NCBI GenBank assembly: GCA_039583875.1
Contig: CM077162.1
Location: forward strand, 113,738,589-113,802,588
DNA length: 64,000 nucleotides
Reading direction: 5' to 3'
Origin: Platanthera guangdongensis
Taxonomy: Eukaryota > Streptophyta > Magnoliopsida > Asparagales > Orchidaceae
In this document: one piece after another, positions 1 through 10,792 of the stretch
How the letters are laid out: each line of letters starts with the position of its first letter
Position numbering within the stretch: position 1 is the first letter of the stretch
Made by a program: the position numbers and the translations under genes
Notes under the pieces: model-generated
Database searches by the model: none
What the model was told of the DNA's origin: nothing
Seen by the model: only the letters and a program-made list of their open reading frames with translations

Positions 1-2
1 GG

Positions 3-3000
3 AGTGTATAAACCTACATTGGACTTAGTACCTTTAGAAACTTGGCACGTACGGCAACTGCTCACAACTTTCCCAACCATCGCCTTTAGTTTAGGCCAAA
101 AGAATTTCTCCTCTACGAGCGTTATCGTTTTGTCTCTGCCAAAGTGGCCACTCAAGCCACCACTATGTAACTCCCAAATGATGTGGAGTCGCAAAGAGGA
201 GTGGGGGATACACAATTTTCCGTGTTTGAATAAGTATCCGTCTCTAAGTGAATAGGCCGTGATGGTCGCGGGAGAGCTATCCTGGGCAGATAAGTATGGC
301 TCCTGAAAATCAGGGCATGTGGCGTATTCATCCTTTATGCGCTCGAACCCTACCACGTGGACTTGCATGGAGGAAAGTAAGAGGGTGAGGCGGCTGAGTG
401 CATCGGCAACTCGATTGTCGGTCCCTTTAAGGTGCTTGAGAGTAAATGTGTATTCTTGCAAGAAGGATACCCATTTAGCGTGGCGCGGGATGATTTTGTG
501 CTGACCATTGATGAATCGCAACGCTTCATGATCAGAGAGGATCACGAACTCCTTATGAAGGAGGTAGTGCCTCCAATGATGCAAACATCTAATGACCGCA
601 TAAAACTCCCTATCGTAATTGGAATAATTTAATTTGGCACCCGCTAACTTCTCACTAAAATAACTAACCGGGTGACCCTCTTGACTCAAGACACCTCCAA
701 TCCCTACGCCAGATGCATCACAAGTAAGCTCGAAGACCTTGGTGAAGTCAGGGAGACGTAACACCGGTGCTTCGGTCATAAGCTCCTTAATACGATGGAA
801 TGCAAACGTGGCGGATTTGGACCATGTGAATTCTCCTTTCTTCATGCAGTCCGTAATGGGTGCCATAATGCTACTAAAATCACGTATGAAACGACGATAA
901 AAGGTAGCTAACCCGTGGAAACTACGCACCTCACGAAGGCTAGTGGGCTCGGGCCAGTCTCTAATCACTTGAACCTTTCCTGGGTCAACACGAATTCCTT
1001 CAGAGCCAACTATATAACCTAAGAATTCAACCTCCGAAACATAAAACGTGCATTTCTTTAGATTTAGATATAAGGTTTCAGTCCTTAAGGTGGAGAGGAC
1101 TACTTTGATGTGAGAGAGGTGTTCGGCGGGGGAGGTACTAAACACTAGGATGTCATCAAAATACACTACAACAAACTTCCCCATATATGGCCTAAAGATG
1201 TGCGTCATCATCCGGGAGAAGGTGCTGGGGGCATTGGATAGCCCAAAGGGCATCACAAGCCATTCATACAACCCGTCCTTAGACTTGAACGCCGTCTTCC
1301 ACTCATCCCCCTCTCGGATCCTGATTTGGTGGTAACCACTCCGTAAGTCCAGTTTTGAGAAGATAGTGGCACCTGATAGGACATCCAAGAGATCATCTAG
1401 TCGCGGAATTGGAAACCTATATTTTATAGTAATTTTGTTGAGAGCTCGGCTATCAACACACATGCGCCAGGTGCCATCCTTCTTAGGGGCAAGAAGAGCG
1501 GGGACAGCACATGGGCTCATACTCGTCCTAATAAATCCCTTATTTAACAACTCCTCTATCTGGGTTTGTAACTCTATGTGGGCAGTTGGATTAAGCCTAT
1601 AGTGTGGTTGGTTGGGTAAGGACGATCCGGGGATAAGGTCTATTGCGTGTTGTATATCTCTAAGCGGTGGTAACGACGAAGGCAACTCCTCCGGGTATAC
1701 ATCCCTAAACTCATCCAACAATACCCGTAGCTCTCGGGGTAAATCTTCCAACACGCCACCATCAGTTTTTTCACTCAGAAGTACAAGAGCGTACATTATT
1801 CCCCCAATAAAGGGATCCTTCACAAATTCCTTCCTACCAACTAAACTCAAGGCTTTCCTCTCAACTGGGATGGTGGTATCCTTAGCCAACACTACCGGCT
1901 CTTTTGGCACAGTCGGTCTCAAGGTGACGATCTTGCCATTGAATTTAAACTCATAAGTGTTGGCACGACCATAGTGCGTCACATCACGGTCATATAGCCA
2001 CGGGCGGCCTAATAACACATGACAAACGTCCATTGGTAGGACGTCGCACCAAACCTCATCCGTGTAGGATTTGAAAGACAGGGGGACTAGGCACCGTTGG
2101 GTAACCTTAATAGTAACCTTACTAATCCAAGCGACCTGGTAGGGGGTCGGGTGCGGCTCGACAGTCAAGGACATGCGCTTAACGGCATTCTCAGAAACGG
2201 CGTTTACGCAACTACCACCATCAATAACTAATTTGCAAAGTTTTTCTCCACTCTTAAAGATCAGGGAAAAGATGCTCGTCCTCTTCCAGTCGTCTACAGG
2301 ATGAGGAGTGGTCAAAATGCAACGCATCACCATAAGGCGGTGATCGTCCTCCAAGTCACTAGGGACTCCGTCAGGGTCGCTCTCCTCTTCGGCCTCATGG
2401 ACATAGTCGTCAGGGTCGGTAGTGGACTCTAGTAAGGCTATGGCCTTCGTCTTGGTGGGGCATTCATAGGCATAGTGGCCTTGAACACCGCATGAGTAAC
2501 AAGTTGTGTTAGCCTTGCTAACCTTTCCAACGGGGATACGCTCACTAGCGGGGTTCTTGGTATTTCTCGCGGTAATCACAACGGATTTCGACTCGGAGGA
2601 TCTAAATCTTCCTTTATCAGGAAAAGTGGAAGAAGATGCCCCAGCGGTGGACTTATTCTTTGCGTTAGAATAACGGGAGAGAGCTTTAGATGCTAGGTTC
2701 TTTTCAATGTCCAAGGCGGCATTGAAAGTCGTATTCAAGTCCGTGTGACCATAACGCAAGAGTTTCCGCTGAATGTCGGGGTGAAGTCCCTTTCGAAATC
2801 TAGATAAGGTTACTTCGGGGATCTCTCGAAGGTCACATCGTACCATACGGTCCTTAAGTTCTCCCATATATTCAGCAACGGACATTGAGCCTTGCCGAAG
2901 GGTGGCAAGCTCATCGAACATTTGCGTCCGATGGTACGCGGGAACGTACTGATCGGTTAGCAGGTTCTTCATAACAGCCCATCCAATAAGTGGGACCCCG

Positions 3001-3488
3001 TGCCCAGCTCCTAACCTACGTTCTTCATTCAGCCAATAGGTTTTGGCACGTCCCATTAATTTCATCTTGGCAACTTGAACCTTTTGGGGGTCCGTGAGGT
3101 TGTGCCATTCGAAATAGCACTCCATGTCTATAGCCCAATGGAGGAAGATCTGGGGATCTCCCATGCCATCATAGGTGGGGGCATCTATCTTGATAGCCCT
3201 CGTGATATCAAAGCCTCGCTCGGGGCGGGGTTCTCGAGGGGGCATACGGGGAGAGTTTCCCTCAGAATCCGAATCAAAGTTCGGTTGGTGCCGGTTGGGC
3301 TGCCCAGCATTAACGGGAGGTGGGGGTGGCCTTGCTTGATTTTGTAGGATCTGGGCTAAGGCGTTCCTAAGCTCTGTCATTTCGGCACGAAGACCTGCTA
3401 TAGCCTCGGTGTTGGGATCACCATGCTCATTCGCAGCCATCCTAGACGTAGACGGGGTTGCGTACTCCGTTCCTAGCCTAGTGCGCAT
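3..3488 (-). CDS. gag-pol: Gag-Pol polyprotein of element Z (partial at C terminus)
   Basis: An open frame of 1,162 codons runs on the minus strand from the ATG at 3488 to the window edge with no stop. A second in-frame ATG at 3440 may be the real start. Domains in order: gag; a CCHC zinc knuckle starting near residue 330 (CYSCGVQGHYAYEC); aspartic protease near residue 423 with DGGSC in place of the usual DTGA; reverse transcriptase from about residue 630, with active site YFDD at about 776; RNase H from about 920, with DAS, SDHE and VADALSR acidic positions present; then the approach to integrase. All catalytic residues I can see are kept, so this copy could be functional. The polyprotein would make virus-like particles, copy RNA to DNA and begin integration. 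The GGSC protease and the RT style fit CRM-like chromoviruses; integrase and any C-terminal targeting domain are outside the window. Confidence 0.88.
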   Translation of the reverse strand, partial: MRTRLGTEYATPSTSRMAANEHGDPNTEAIAGLRAEMTELRNALAQILQNQARPPPPPVNAGQPNRHQPNFDSDSEGNSPRMPPREPRPERGFDITRAIKIDAPTYDGMGDPQIFLHWAIDMECYFEWHNLTDPQKVQVAKMKLMGRAKTYWLNEERRLGAGHGVPLIGWAVMKNLLTDQYVPAYHRTQMFDELATLRQGSMSVAEYMGELKDRMVRCDLREIPEVTLSRFRKGLHPDIQRKLLRYGHTDLNTTFNAALDIEKNLASKALSRYSNAKNKSTAGASSSTFPDKGRFRSSESKSVVITARNTKNPASERIPVGKVSKANTTCYSCGVQGHYAYECPTKTKAIALLESTTDPDDYVHEAEEESDPDGVPSDLEDDHRLMVMRCILTTPHPVDDWKRTSIFSLIFKSGEKLCKLVIDGGSCVNAVSENAVKRMSLTVEPHPTPYQVAWISKVTIKVTQRCLVPLSFKSYTDEVWCDVLPMDVCHVLLGRPWLYDRDVTHYGRANTYEFKFNGKIVTLRPTVPKEPVVLAKDTTIPVERKALSLVGRKEFVKDPFIGGIMYALVLLSEKTDGGVLEDLPRELRVLLDEFRDVYPEELPSSLPPLRDIQHAIDLIPGSSLPNQPHYRLNPTAHIELQTQIEELLNKGFIRTSMSPCAVPALLAPKKDGTWRMCVDSRALNKITIKYRFPIPRLDDLLDVLSGATIFSKLDLRSGYHQIRIREGDEWKTAFKSKDGLYEWLVMPFGLSNAPSTFSRMMTHIFRPYMGKFVVVYFDDILVFSTSPAEHLSHIKVVLSTLRTETLYLNLKKCTFYVSEVEFLGYIVGSEGIRVDPGKVQVIRDWPEPTSLREVRSFHGLATFYRRFIRDFSSIMAPITDCMKKGEFTWSKSATFAFHRIKELMTEAPVLRLPDFTKVFELTCDASGVGIGGVLSQEGHPVSYFSEKLAGAKLNYSNYDREFYAVIRCLHHWRHYLLHKEFVILSDHEALRFINGQHKIIPRHAKWVSFLQEYTFTLKHLKGTDNRVADALSRLTLLLSSMQVHVVGFERIKDEYATCPDFQEPYLSAQDSSPATITAYSLRDGYLFKHGKLCIPHSSLRLHIIWELHSGGLSGHFGRDKTITLVEEKFFWPKLKAMVGKVVSSCRTCQVSKGTKSNVGLYT

Positions 3489-3745
3489 TCAGGTTTGGGA
3501 GGCCCCAGGCAAGATGAATTTTCCTAGGACGGACGCTATATTGAAAATAAGATATTTTTATATACTCCCGTTGTGAATAACACGTAGATCGTTAAAAAAT
3601 TTTTTTTTTGAAATTTTGCTGAAAAATAAAGATTTCAGCCCGCTATTTGCAGACCACAGAAAATAATTTTTTTTGAGTTCTAACGATCGGATCTCTAACA
3701 AGGAACGCAGAGAGGATGTTTGCAACGTGAAAGTTGAAACGACCT
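3489..3745 (-). other. Untranslated leader of element Z
   Basis: This lies between the PBS and the polyprotein ATG. It is AT-rich with a poly-T/A run near 3594-3610. The short minus-strand frame at 3558-3758 overlaps the PBS and shows no known motif, so I do not call it a gene. Confidence 0.6.
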
Positions 3746-3757
3746 CCTCTGATACCA
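3746..3757 (-). promoter_or_regulatory. Primer-binding site of element Z (initiator tRNA-Met type)
   Basis: On the minus strand this reads TGGTATCAGAGG, the usual complement of the 3' end of plant initiator tRNA-Met. It lies 3 nt inside the LTR end and marks the start of minus-strand DNA synthesis. Confidence 0.8.
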
Positions 3758-3760
3758 AAT

Positions 3761-4964
3761 TGGTGTAGGGATGTTTGTGAGATGGACGTGCTTACGTGAA
3801 CGGCGGATTACCCATCACAGAACATAGAAAAATAAGAGAGTGCTCCGACCAAAAGCGAACGAAAAGGGGTCGGTTGGCTCTCAAAAATACGGGACTCGAT
3901 ACAACGCCCTTAGGACCTACTCTCCAACAAGCACACAACTCGCGCCTAGCCGGACTCGATACCACGACCTTAGGACCTACCTCTCCAACAAGCACACATC
4001 TCACCGCACCTACACAAGCATCTATTCTTTTCACAATAAGCCGTCAATCGCAGCAAAAATATATTTAGGAGCGGCGGTAAACGATAAGGAGGGATCAAGA
4101 ACAAGTTGAGATTAACTCCCTTGTTAGCACCAAAGCGTGCCCAATCTTGGAGAACAAGTCAAGGTTTGGCCTAGTTTGTTCTCTAGCGGATCTTCCAATC
4201 CGAAAAACAAGAGGGTCAATAACAACGTTCGATTCAGATTTGCAAGCGAAAAACACTTTAAAATCGCGGAAAAGACGGATGAATAACCTCCACAAAATTC
4301 TCACAGCAAGAAACACAAAGATAGGGAAGAGATTACCCAACCAAGAAGAAGATCACACAATATTTGTGGGAGAATCACTCTCTCCACGGTTCCACCGATT
4401 TCACACCGAAGGGGCTGCTTCCTTCTTCCACGGATTCGCACCGAGAGACGCCACGCCGGAGTCGCACCGAACGGGGATGGAGGAGGCAAGGCTTGGCTTC
4501 ACACCAAAGGGGAGGAGGTGGCTATGGCTTCCACCATGGTGGCCGAAATTCCTCAAGGGGGGTTTCTTTAGGTTTCTTTTTCCAATGCATAACTCATCAT
4601 AATATCCTCCTTTAAATAGGAGTTACAAAAGAGATCCAACCATCCATGATGGAGATGAAATCTCATCCATCCGGGCGGTTACATACACACCAAGGGTTTA
4701 ATAGCACACCAACATGAAAATAAAAAATATTACAAGCCAAATGTTTTAAGCAATTAAAATAAAACTAAGTAGAATTATTAAGCAAGCTTTGCGCGCCGCG
4801 GACGGAGGTTGTATCGCAGCTTTCCGTTAGCGTCCGTGGCGTTGTCATGACGCCGTAAATCTTTAACTTGTTGCGCTGCAGCAACCGGGTCATCATCAGG
4901 AAGTGTTGGAGGGGCCGCAACAACCGGGTCATCATCAGGAAGTGTTGGAGGGGCCGCGCCATCA
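3761..4964 (-). repeat. 5' LTR of element Z
   Basis: The minus-strand LTR is about 1.2 kb, begins TGATGG at 4964 and ends near 3761 (ACACCA) or 3764 (CTACA), followed by the PBS. A TATA-like TATTTAAAGG lies on the minus strand at about 4610-4619, within a small palindrome. Short frames on both strands here have no recognisable product. Confidence 0.75.
4882..4957 (-). repeat. 39-bp tandem duplication at the LTR edge of Z
   Basis: Two near-identical units starting at 4882 and 4921 (beginning CAACCGGGTCATCATCAGG) lie end to end close to the 5' edge of the Z LTR, in its upstream (U3) part. Confidence 0.85.
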
Positions 4965-6174
4965 GGTTTCGTGAAGAATCATGCCCCCTTTGAGGGTGAA
5001 TAAGGGAGGAGGAATTTCTGGAGTGATTTTGGAAGATCTACTTGGAGAGGAAGATGAACCGATGTCGTTCATTCCTCTTTACGAAGCGTGCAGAATCTGT
5101 ATTCTGCGCGTAGTGATCTTCTTGGCCATTTTCAAGTAGTATATGGCCGGATCTGGGCTTTCAGCTAAACACTAAAGTTGAAGCCCCTGCAAATACCTTT
5201 CCAACGGGTGGTTGCACGTCTTCATGTGAAGTCTGTAGCCACGGGAAAGTCTGAACGAACATGACATCCGATAAATCCTGCATGCAGAAATTGTGTTTTG
5301 TACGCAGTTGACTTCAAGGCTGATTTCAAATAGGTTACACTCAAATCTGGGTTGTGGGCTGAATATGAAAGTTGTAACCCATGGAAAGACCTTTCCATCG
5401 AGTGGTTACACGTCTTCACCGGATCCCTTTAGCTTTGGGAATCTCCGGTCGACGTTGCTGTCCAGATTTATTTTGCACTTAAATTCTGGGGTTTATATAA
5501 TATGAATTTGAATTCGGTGGAATCGATGTTGCTAATTAACTCTGTATTTTGTTGAACTATTTTATGCTGACCACCGTAGTGCTATGAATGATAAATCTTA
5601 TTAATCGGATTTCATATAACTGAATTGTGAAGCAAGCTGAATTAAATGAAATGACTAGATACAAATTGGTAGATTATCATTTATGTGCATCATGCTTGAG
5701 ATATGTTGAAATCATTTGGAATGACAAATAGAGGGATAAGCTATGACCATGAGTATGCATGATGGTTAGAATAAAATTTAGTAGTCCAATACTTAGAGCG
5801 TAGTCTCCCTACAGGTAGTATTGTGAATGGATGTAAGTGTGGTGTTGACCGTCACTAGTTGGTTTGTGTTGAGATGTGGTATAGATGGATGGTTGGGCTA
5901 TGCCCTCGTGCTTACTTACAAGGCCCCCTCAATGCCACGGTGTTGTGGTATTTGCATGTGGTGTAAGTCGACACGCGGTGTCGTAATCATGTGTTAAGGA
6001 TAGTGTGGCAGGTCTACGGGCTCGCCGATCGTCACACCGACAGGAGTTGATGGTTAGACTTTGGGCGGTTGGGCTATGTCCTCGGTGTTCACGTCCCGAG
6101 GCCCATTCCGTGCCAAGTGAACGGTTGAGCTATGTCCTCGTGTCTTCTTTTGAGGCCCCTTTCGGGTCACACCA
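4965..6174 (+). repeat. 5' LTR of element A, left piece
   Basis: This aligns with 17833-19042 of the 3' LTR with scattered differences. It is cut on the left by Z and on the right by B, which inserted at CACCA (6170-6174). The piece is U5-type sequence with no convincing gene; the short frames in it are not conserved between copies. Confidence 0.88.
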
Positions 6175-6600
6175 TGTAACGCCCACGGTTTTTTTGGCAA
6201 TTGTGTAATTTTTGTTTGGCTTTACATTGGCGTATTTTTGGCCTTTGCCGTTGTTAGAGCGTGATCTTTGCTCTTTAGGCCTTTTAGTGGCTGGTTTGGT
6301 ATCCTGTTTGCAAGATTCCCTAGCAAGCCAGAGTCTGTTTTGGTGACTCGGTGGTGCCTCTTCGGGAATGCTTGTGTTTTGGCTTCGGACAAGGTTAACC
6401 CAAGTTTTGTTTGTCGGATGATGATTTCGACTTCGCCACTAGATTCGTAGCGTGGGTATTTAGCTACGGTGTGAATTTCGAGATAGTTTGCTCGAGCCCA
6501 GATCGTTTTGCTCGGGAATAGCATGGTTAAAAAGAAATTGTAACATATGAATATGAGGTTATAACATATTGGTTGTCGGTTTCCTACCTAGAAGCAAATT
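6175..6600 (+). repeat. 5' LTR stub of element B
   Basis: This matches 7893-8316 of the B 3' LTR, starting TGTAACGCCC. Similarity stops at about 6600, where sequence jumps directly into the zinc-binding part of integrase. Confidence 0.85.
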
Positions 6601-7781
6601 GTCTGGTGGACTGGGATGAAGGGAGATATAGCCATATTTGTGTCAGAATGCTATACTTGTAAGCATGTCAAGGCCGATCATGGAAGACCTGGTGGCAAGT
6701 TTACACCGTTGGAAATTCCAACTGGAAGTGGGAGAGCATTTCGATGGATTTTATTACAGGTCTACCGAGATCTCCGAGAGGATACGATTCAGTTTGGTTG
6801 ATCGTGGATAGATTAATGAAGTGTGCTCACTTCATACCATATAAGTTGAATTATCCAATGAAGAGGATAGCTGAACTGTATGTGAATGAGGTTATTCGAT
6901 TGCATGGTGTTCCAGTCAGCATCATTTCAGACCGAGACTCACGGTTTACATCTCGCTTCTGGAAGAGTTTATAAGAAGGTTTGGGTACGGATTTAAGATA
7001 TTCTACCACATACCACCCGCAGACCAATGGTCAGACAGAGCGAGTGAATCAGATCGTGGAAGATATGATTAGATGCTATATCCTAGAACATAGACGAGCC
7101 TGGGATGAACGTTTGCGACTTATGGAGTTTGCATATAATAACAGTTATCAAGAAATCTTGCAGGGGGCTCCTTTTGAGGCCCTGTATGGGAGACGTTGCA
7201 GAACTCCTCTCTTTTGGACTGAGGTTGGTGAGAGATCTTTGTTGGGTTCGGATGCTCTTGAAGAAATGGATGTTGTTGTTAAGCTTATTCGGCAAAAGCT
7301 TCGGATAGCTCAAGAACGTTATGAGAAGAACGTCAATCGTCGTAGATCAGATTTGGAGTTTGTTGTGGGGGACTTAATATTCCTTAAAGTTTCCCCAATG
7401 GTCGGCATAAAGAGATTTGGTAAAGATCGGAAGTTGGACCCAAGGTTTGTGGGACCGTTCAAAATTGTTGAGCGGGTTGGTGTATCCGCTTATAAGTTGG
7501 AATTGCCCGCAACCTTTCCTGGTGTTCACGATGTTTTTCATGTAATCCAACTCCGCAAGTGTGTGCGAAATGACAGGCAGGTTTTAGATTCTGTGCCTCA
7601 GTTAGAGCCAAATCTTTCTTATGTGGAGGTGCATGTCCGCATTTTGGATTCTCAGGATCGTGTGTTGTGACGAAAGAAGATCCCGATGGTGAAAGTGTTA
7701 TGGAGGAACCAAGACGTGGAAAGCGCGACTTGGGAATTAGAGTCGGCTATGAGGGAGGCTCACCCTCATCTGTTTCCTTAA
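6601..7781 (+). pseudogene. Integrase and chromodomain-like tail of element B (broken)
   Basis: This is a decayed 3' end of a chromoviral pol. In order it shows the end of the HHCC zinc-binding region ([10 protein letters not shown], 6655-6690), the core with SMDFITGLP and the downstream acidic positions, YHPQTNGQTERVN near 7010, and a C-terminal chromodomain-like segment (VKVLWRNQ...TWE, about 7690-7760). A one-base shift near 6718 breaks the frame. A TAA at 6972 and a TGA at 7668 (probably from CAA and CGA) add stops. The core fold motifs are otherwise well kept, so decay is moderate. In the live element this enzyme would insert the DNA copy, with the tail steering it to chromatin marks. 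The tail and motif style fit the Tekay/Del group. Confidence 0.87.
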
Positions 7782-8395
7782 GCTTATCTGGTATGGTTTC
7801 TTCCATATAATTCTTTGGTTGTTATGTTTCTTCTTTGGTAGAAGTGTTGTGCGTAAAGTTTTGAGGCAAAACTTTCTTTTAGGGGGAGTGACTGTAACGC
7901 CCCCGATTTTTTAGCAATTGTGTAATTTTTGTTTGGCGTTACGTTGGCATATTTTTGGCCTTTGCCGTTGTTAGAGCGCGATCTTCGCTCTTTAGGCCTT
8001 TTAGTGGCTGGTTTGGTAGCCTGTTTGCAAGATTCCCTAGCAAGCCGGAGTCTGTTTTGGTGACTCGGTGGTGCCTCTTCGGGAATGCTTGTGTTTTGGC
8101 TTCGGGCAAGGTTAGCCCAAGTTTTGTTTATCGGATGATGATTTCGACTTCGCCACTAGATCCTTAGCTTGGGTATTTAGCTACGGTGTGAATTTCGAGA
8201 TAGTTTGCTCGATCTCGGATCGTTTTGCTCGGGAATAACATGGTTAAAAAAAGTTGTAACATATGAATATGAGGTTATAACATATGGGTTGCTGGTTTCC
8301 CCCCTAGGTGCAAATTCATGGTTGCAATTTCTTGTAGAAGGGGAGAGTTGTAACATTTCAAATCCTGGAAATTTGCAAAATTTGAGTGATACGGC

Positions 8396-8840
8396 CTGGG
8401 ACACGGGCGTGTCCCAGTGCGTGTCCAGCTCGGGTTGAGCAGTTGGCCGTGTGGTCGACAAATTTCGGTCGATGAAATTTTTTGGGGGTGTCACGCACGG
8501 TGACACAGGCATGACAGGGGGCGTGTCGAGAGGTCGACGAACTGAGGTCGAAGAACTGAGCTCGACGAATTGAGGTCGACGATCGTCGAGATAAGGGGTA
8601 CACGGCATGTGACACAGACATGTCACAGGGTGTGTCCCGCTAGTCGACGAACTTCATTCGACGAAGTTCGCTCGACGAATGTCGAGTGTCGAGTTAAGGG
8701 GTTACACTCCCTGAGTCACGGGCATGACTGGGCCAACACGGGCGTGTCTCCTGGCGGTTTTAATTCTAGATAAGCCCGAATGGTCGGTTTGTGTACCGCT
8801 TAAGGTACACGCACGGTGACACGGGCGTGTCACAGGGCAT
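8396..8840 (+). repeat. Palindromic motif array in the B LTR
   Basis: Several copies of ACACGGGCGTGTC-like inverted motifs are mixed with many TCGACGA/TCGACGAA units, each nearly self-complementary around one central base. The array sits in the upstream part of the LTR. Confidence 0.75.
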
Positions 8841-9603
8841 GTCAGGGCCGAGTAGCGAGTTTTTCAGAAATTTTCAGCCGTTCAATTTCTTTATTTTTTC
8901 TTATCTACGGGACCCGACTTCTTTCCTAGGTAATAAGGCCGAAACTAAGTCTTTCTCCTTTTCATTCTTCTTCTTCTTCTTCGCATTCCCCTTTTCCAAG
9001 AGAGAGAGAGAGAGAGAGCAAGGGAAGGAAAGGAAAGAGGAACCAGTTGCTCTCGCCTAGATTTTCCTTCTTAGGTAAGATTTCCTTGCTCTTGGGCTTA
9101 GCTATGAGCTGTCAAATATCTCAGTTTTCCCTATTTTGTTCGCCTCAGGTTTGCGGTTTTATGGATAATTTTGCCTAGCTGTGCTAAATCTGAGATAGCG
9201 GCTGTTGTGCCTTGAAGGTTGAGGCAAGTGGTGGGTGTTCTTTGCCCTTTCCAAGTTTTCCTTTACTTTCATTACTTATGGCTAATTGTGTGGTAAATTT
9301 CCTGTAGATATTAGGGTTGCTGATTTGATTTTGTGTCCAAACGATGGCTGTAGCCGGGTAGAAATAGGAACGTAGGGAATTGTTTGTTGTAGCTCTATAT
9401 AGAAAACGTTGCTGCTTGCTTAGGACGGAATTTCAGGTTTGTGGTTAAAGCTTTTGACGTTGGGTGAGTATAAGATGGGGTATTTCGGGTTAATGGTGTT
9501 TCTCGGCTTGTTCTGACGGTCGAGTCGTGAATTATGGCAGGTGGTTTTGTTTGATAGCTCTGTGATGGGTGGTGTGGTGTAAAGCCTTGGTGGCCACCAT
9601 TTT

Positions 9604-9741
9604 GGTGTAGAGAGCACCTTTTGGCCCCGATTTGGGCTGGTTGTTTTATGGTGTAGAGAGCACCTTTTGGCCCCAATTTGGGTTGGTTGTTTTATGGTGT
9701 AGAGAACACCTTTTGGCCCCGATATGGGCTGTTTTATTTGG
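9604..9741 (+). repeat. 46-bp tandem repeat, three units
   Basis: Units start at 9604, 9650 and 9696 with GGTGTAGAGAGCACC or a one-base variant, followed by TTTTGGCCCC. The third unit is diverged at its end. Confidence 0.85.
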
Positions 9742-10792
9742 TGTGTTGCACCTTAGGGCTGCCACCGTTGAACCCTTGAGTATTATGGCTTTACCACTGC
9801 TAACATTCACAAGTTAGGACTGCTCGTTCCTTTGTTATTTTGGCATATGCTTGCCTTGTTGCTCCTGCAGATTTTAGCAGGATATGTTGATTATCTCTCA
9901 CACTTGGTGCATCTTGATCCTACCTTGGGCAGTGTGTTAACATTACTGTTCTATTCAGTTCCCTTTTGCTCATTTAATAACATTGGTTATAGGGTTGGTA
10001 AGCCCTCTTTTCTTTCTTATGGATCTAATGCTCTGTTTCTTTTCCTTATATACTTGCTGAGGTATTCTTTCTTTGAATGCCTCAGGTTTAGTTGATAGCC
10101 GATTGAACGGCTAGTGTTCTGTTTGGTGGAGCTTGTTTGTGGACTTCGGGGTAGCTGAGGTTGCTGTTCCTCGATTTGGCGAGATAGTTTTCTTCTTTTT
10201 GTTTAGACATACATACTCTCCAGTGGGTTCGTGTCAGGTTGTTGACGCCCACTGGTGGCTTAATTTTTATGCTTTAATATGAACTGAGTACTGCTAGTTT
10301 TGCCTTTTTGGCGGTTGTTTAATTGCTTCTGGGAATATTTTATGTTAGGTTGCATGTTAGGTATTTTAAACCCTAAACATCTTATTATATGTACCTCATG
10401 CATAGCATCTTTATAAAACTTAATCCTTACTATCCAAAATGGCATAAAAGCTATATTTTATACTACTATAAGTCTAGAGTCATGCTTTCCATAAGTTGTT
10501 CCTTGGGGACACTTATGCTCGTGTAGGATGTCAAATTAACTTAACCAAAGTATTTTCCGCTGCATATAAATATATATTTGTTTATAGTGGACTAGCTGAT
10601 CCACAGTGCCGAGGGATACGGCCATCGAACTTAACTGGTTTTTTCTTATTAAATTATGATTTAATTCAACGTACTAGAGTCTGGGTTTTACCTGAGCGCG
10701 TGCAGTTATCCCCTGCACGGCGTGGCATCATAACATGTATTTTCTCTTGCTCTGATATGATTTAAATGTTTGAGAAAATGTTGGTTGTGACA

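Larger units (their letters stand above)
1..4964 (-). mobile_element. Element Z: Ty3/gypsy chromovirus (CRM-like), 5' part
   Basis: This is a minus-strand LTR retrotransposon cut by the left window edge. From right to left it holds the 5' LTR (3761-4964), PBS, leader, and a continuous gag-protease-RT-RNase H frame. Its right terminus sits directly against GGTTT (4965-4969), inside sequence that matches the LTR of element A at 17833-17837, so Z inserted into the 5' LTR of A. The other TSD copy and the remaining half of that LTR should lie left of the window. The intact frame suggests a recent insertion. The CRM-like clade call rests on the GGSC-type protease and the RT motif style and is only moderately sure. 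Confidence 0.85.
6175..10792 (+). mobile_element. Element B: internally deleted Ty3/gypsy chromovirus
   Basis: B is flanked by perfect TSDs CACCA at 6170-6174 and 10793-10797 and begins TGTAACGCCC and ends GTGACA. It has a 426-bp stub of 5' LTR, a fragment of integrase, a purine-rich stretch (AGGGGGAGTGAC) and a full 2,900-bp 3' LTR. The rest of the 5' LTR, the PBS, gag, protease, RT and RNase H are gone, apparently in one deletion at about 6600. It split the 5' LTR of element A. Confidence 0.9.
7893..10792 (+). repeat. 3' LTR of element B (2,900 bp)
   Basis: It starts TGTAACGCCC right after a polypurine stretch and ends TGTGACA before TSD CACCA. It contains palindromic CACGGGCGTG and TCGACGA motifs (8396-8840), an (AG)9 run at 9001-9018 and a 46-bp tandem repeat. 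A second TGTAAC at 8349 resembles an LTR start but lies inside the LTR. Short frames here show no known domain. Confidence 0.85.

Noticed and set aside
4..3347. Plus-strand short frames across 1-3500
   Set aside because: They are shadows of the continuous minus-strand gag-pol frame of element Z and carry no domain of their own.
3558..3758. Minus-strand 66-codon frame before the Z gag
   Set aside because: It overlaps the PBS and the leader and shows no motif; it is more likely untranslated leader.
8349..10792. A separate LTR starting with TGTAACATTTC at 8349
   Set aside because: The TSD CACCA flanks 6175-10792, so the sequence is one LTR beginning at 7893; the inner TGTAAC is a chance resemblance or shared module.
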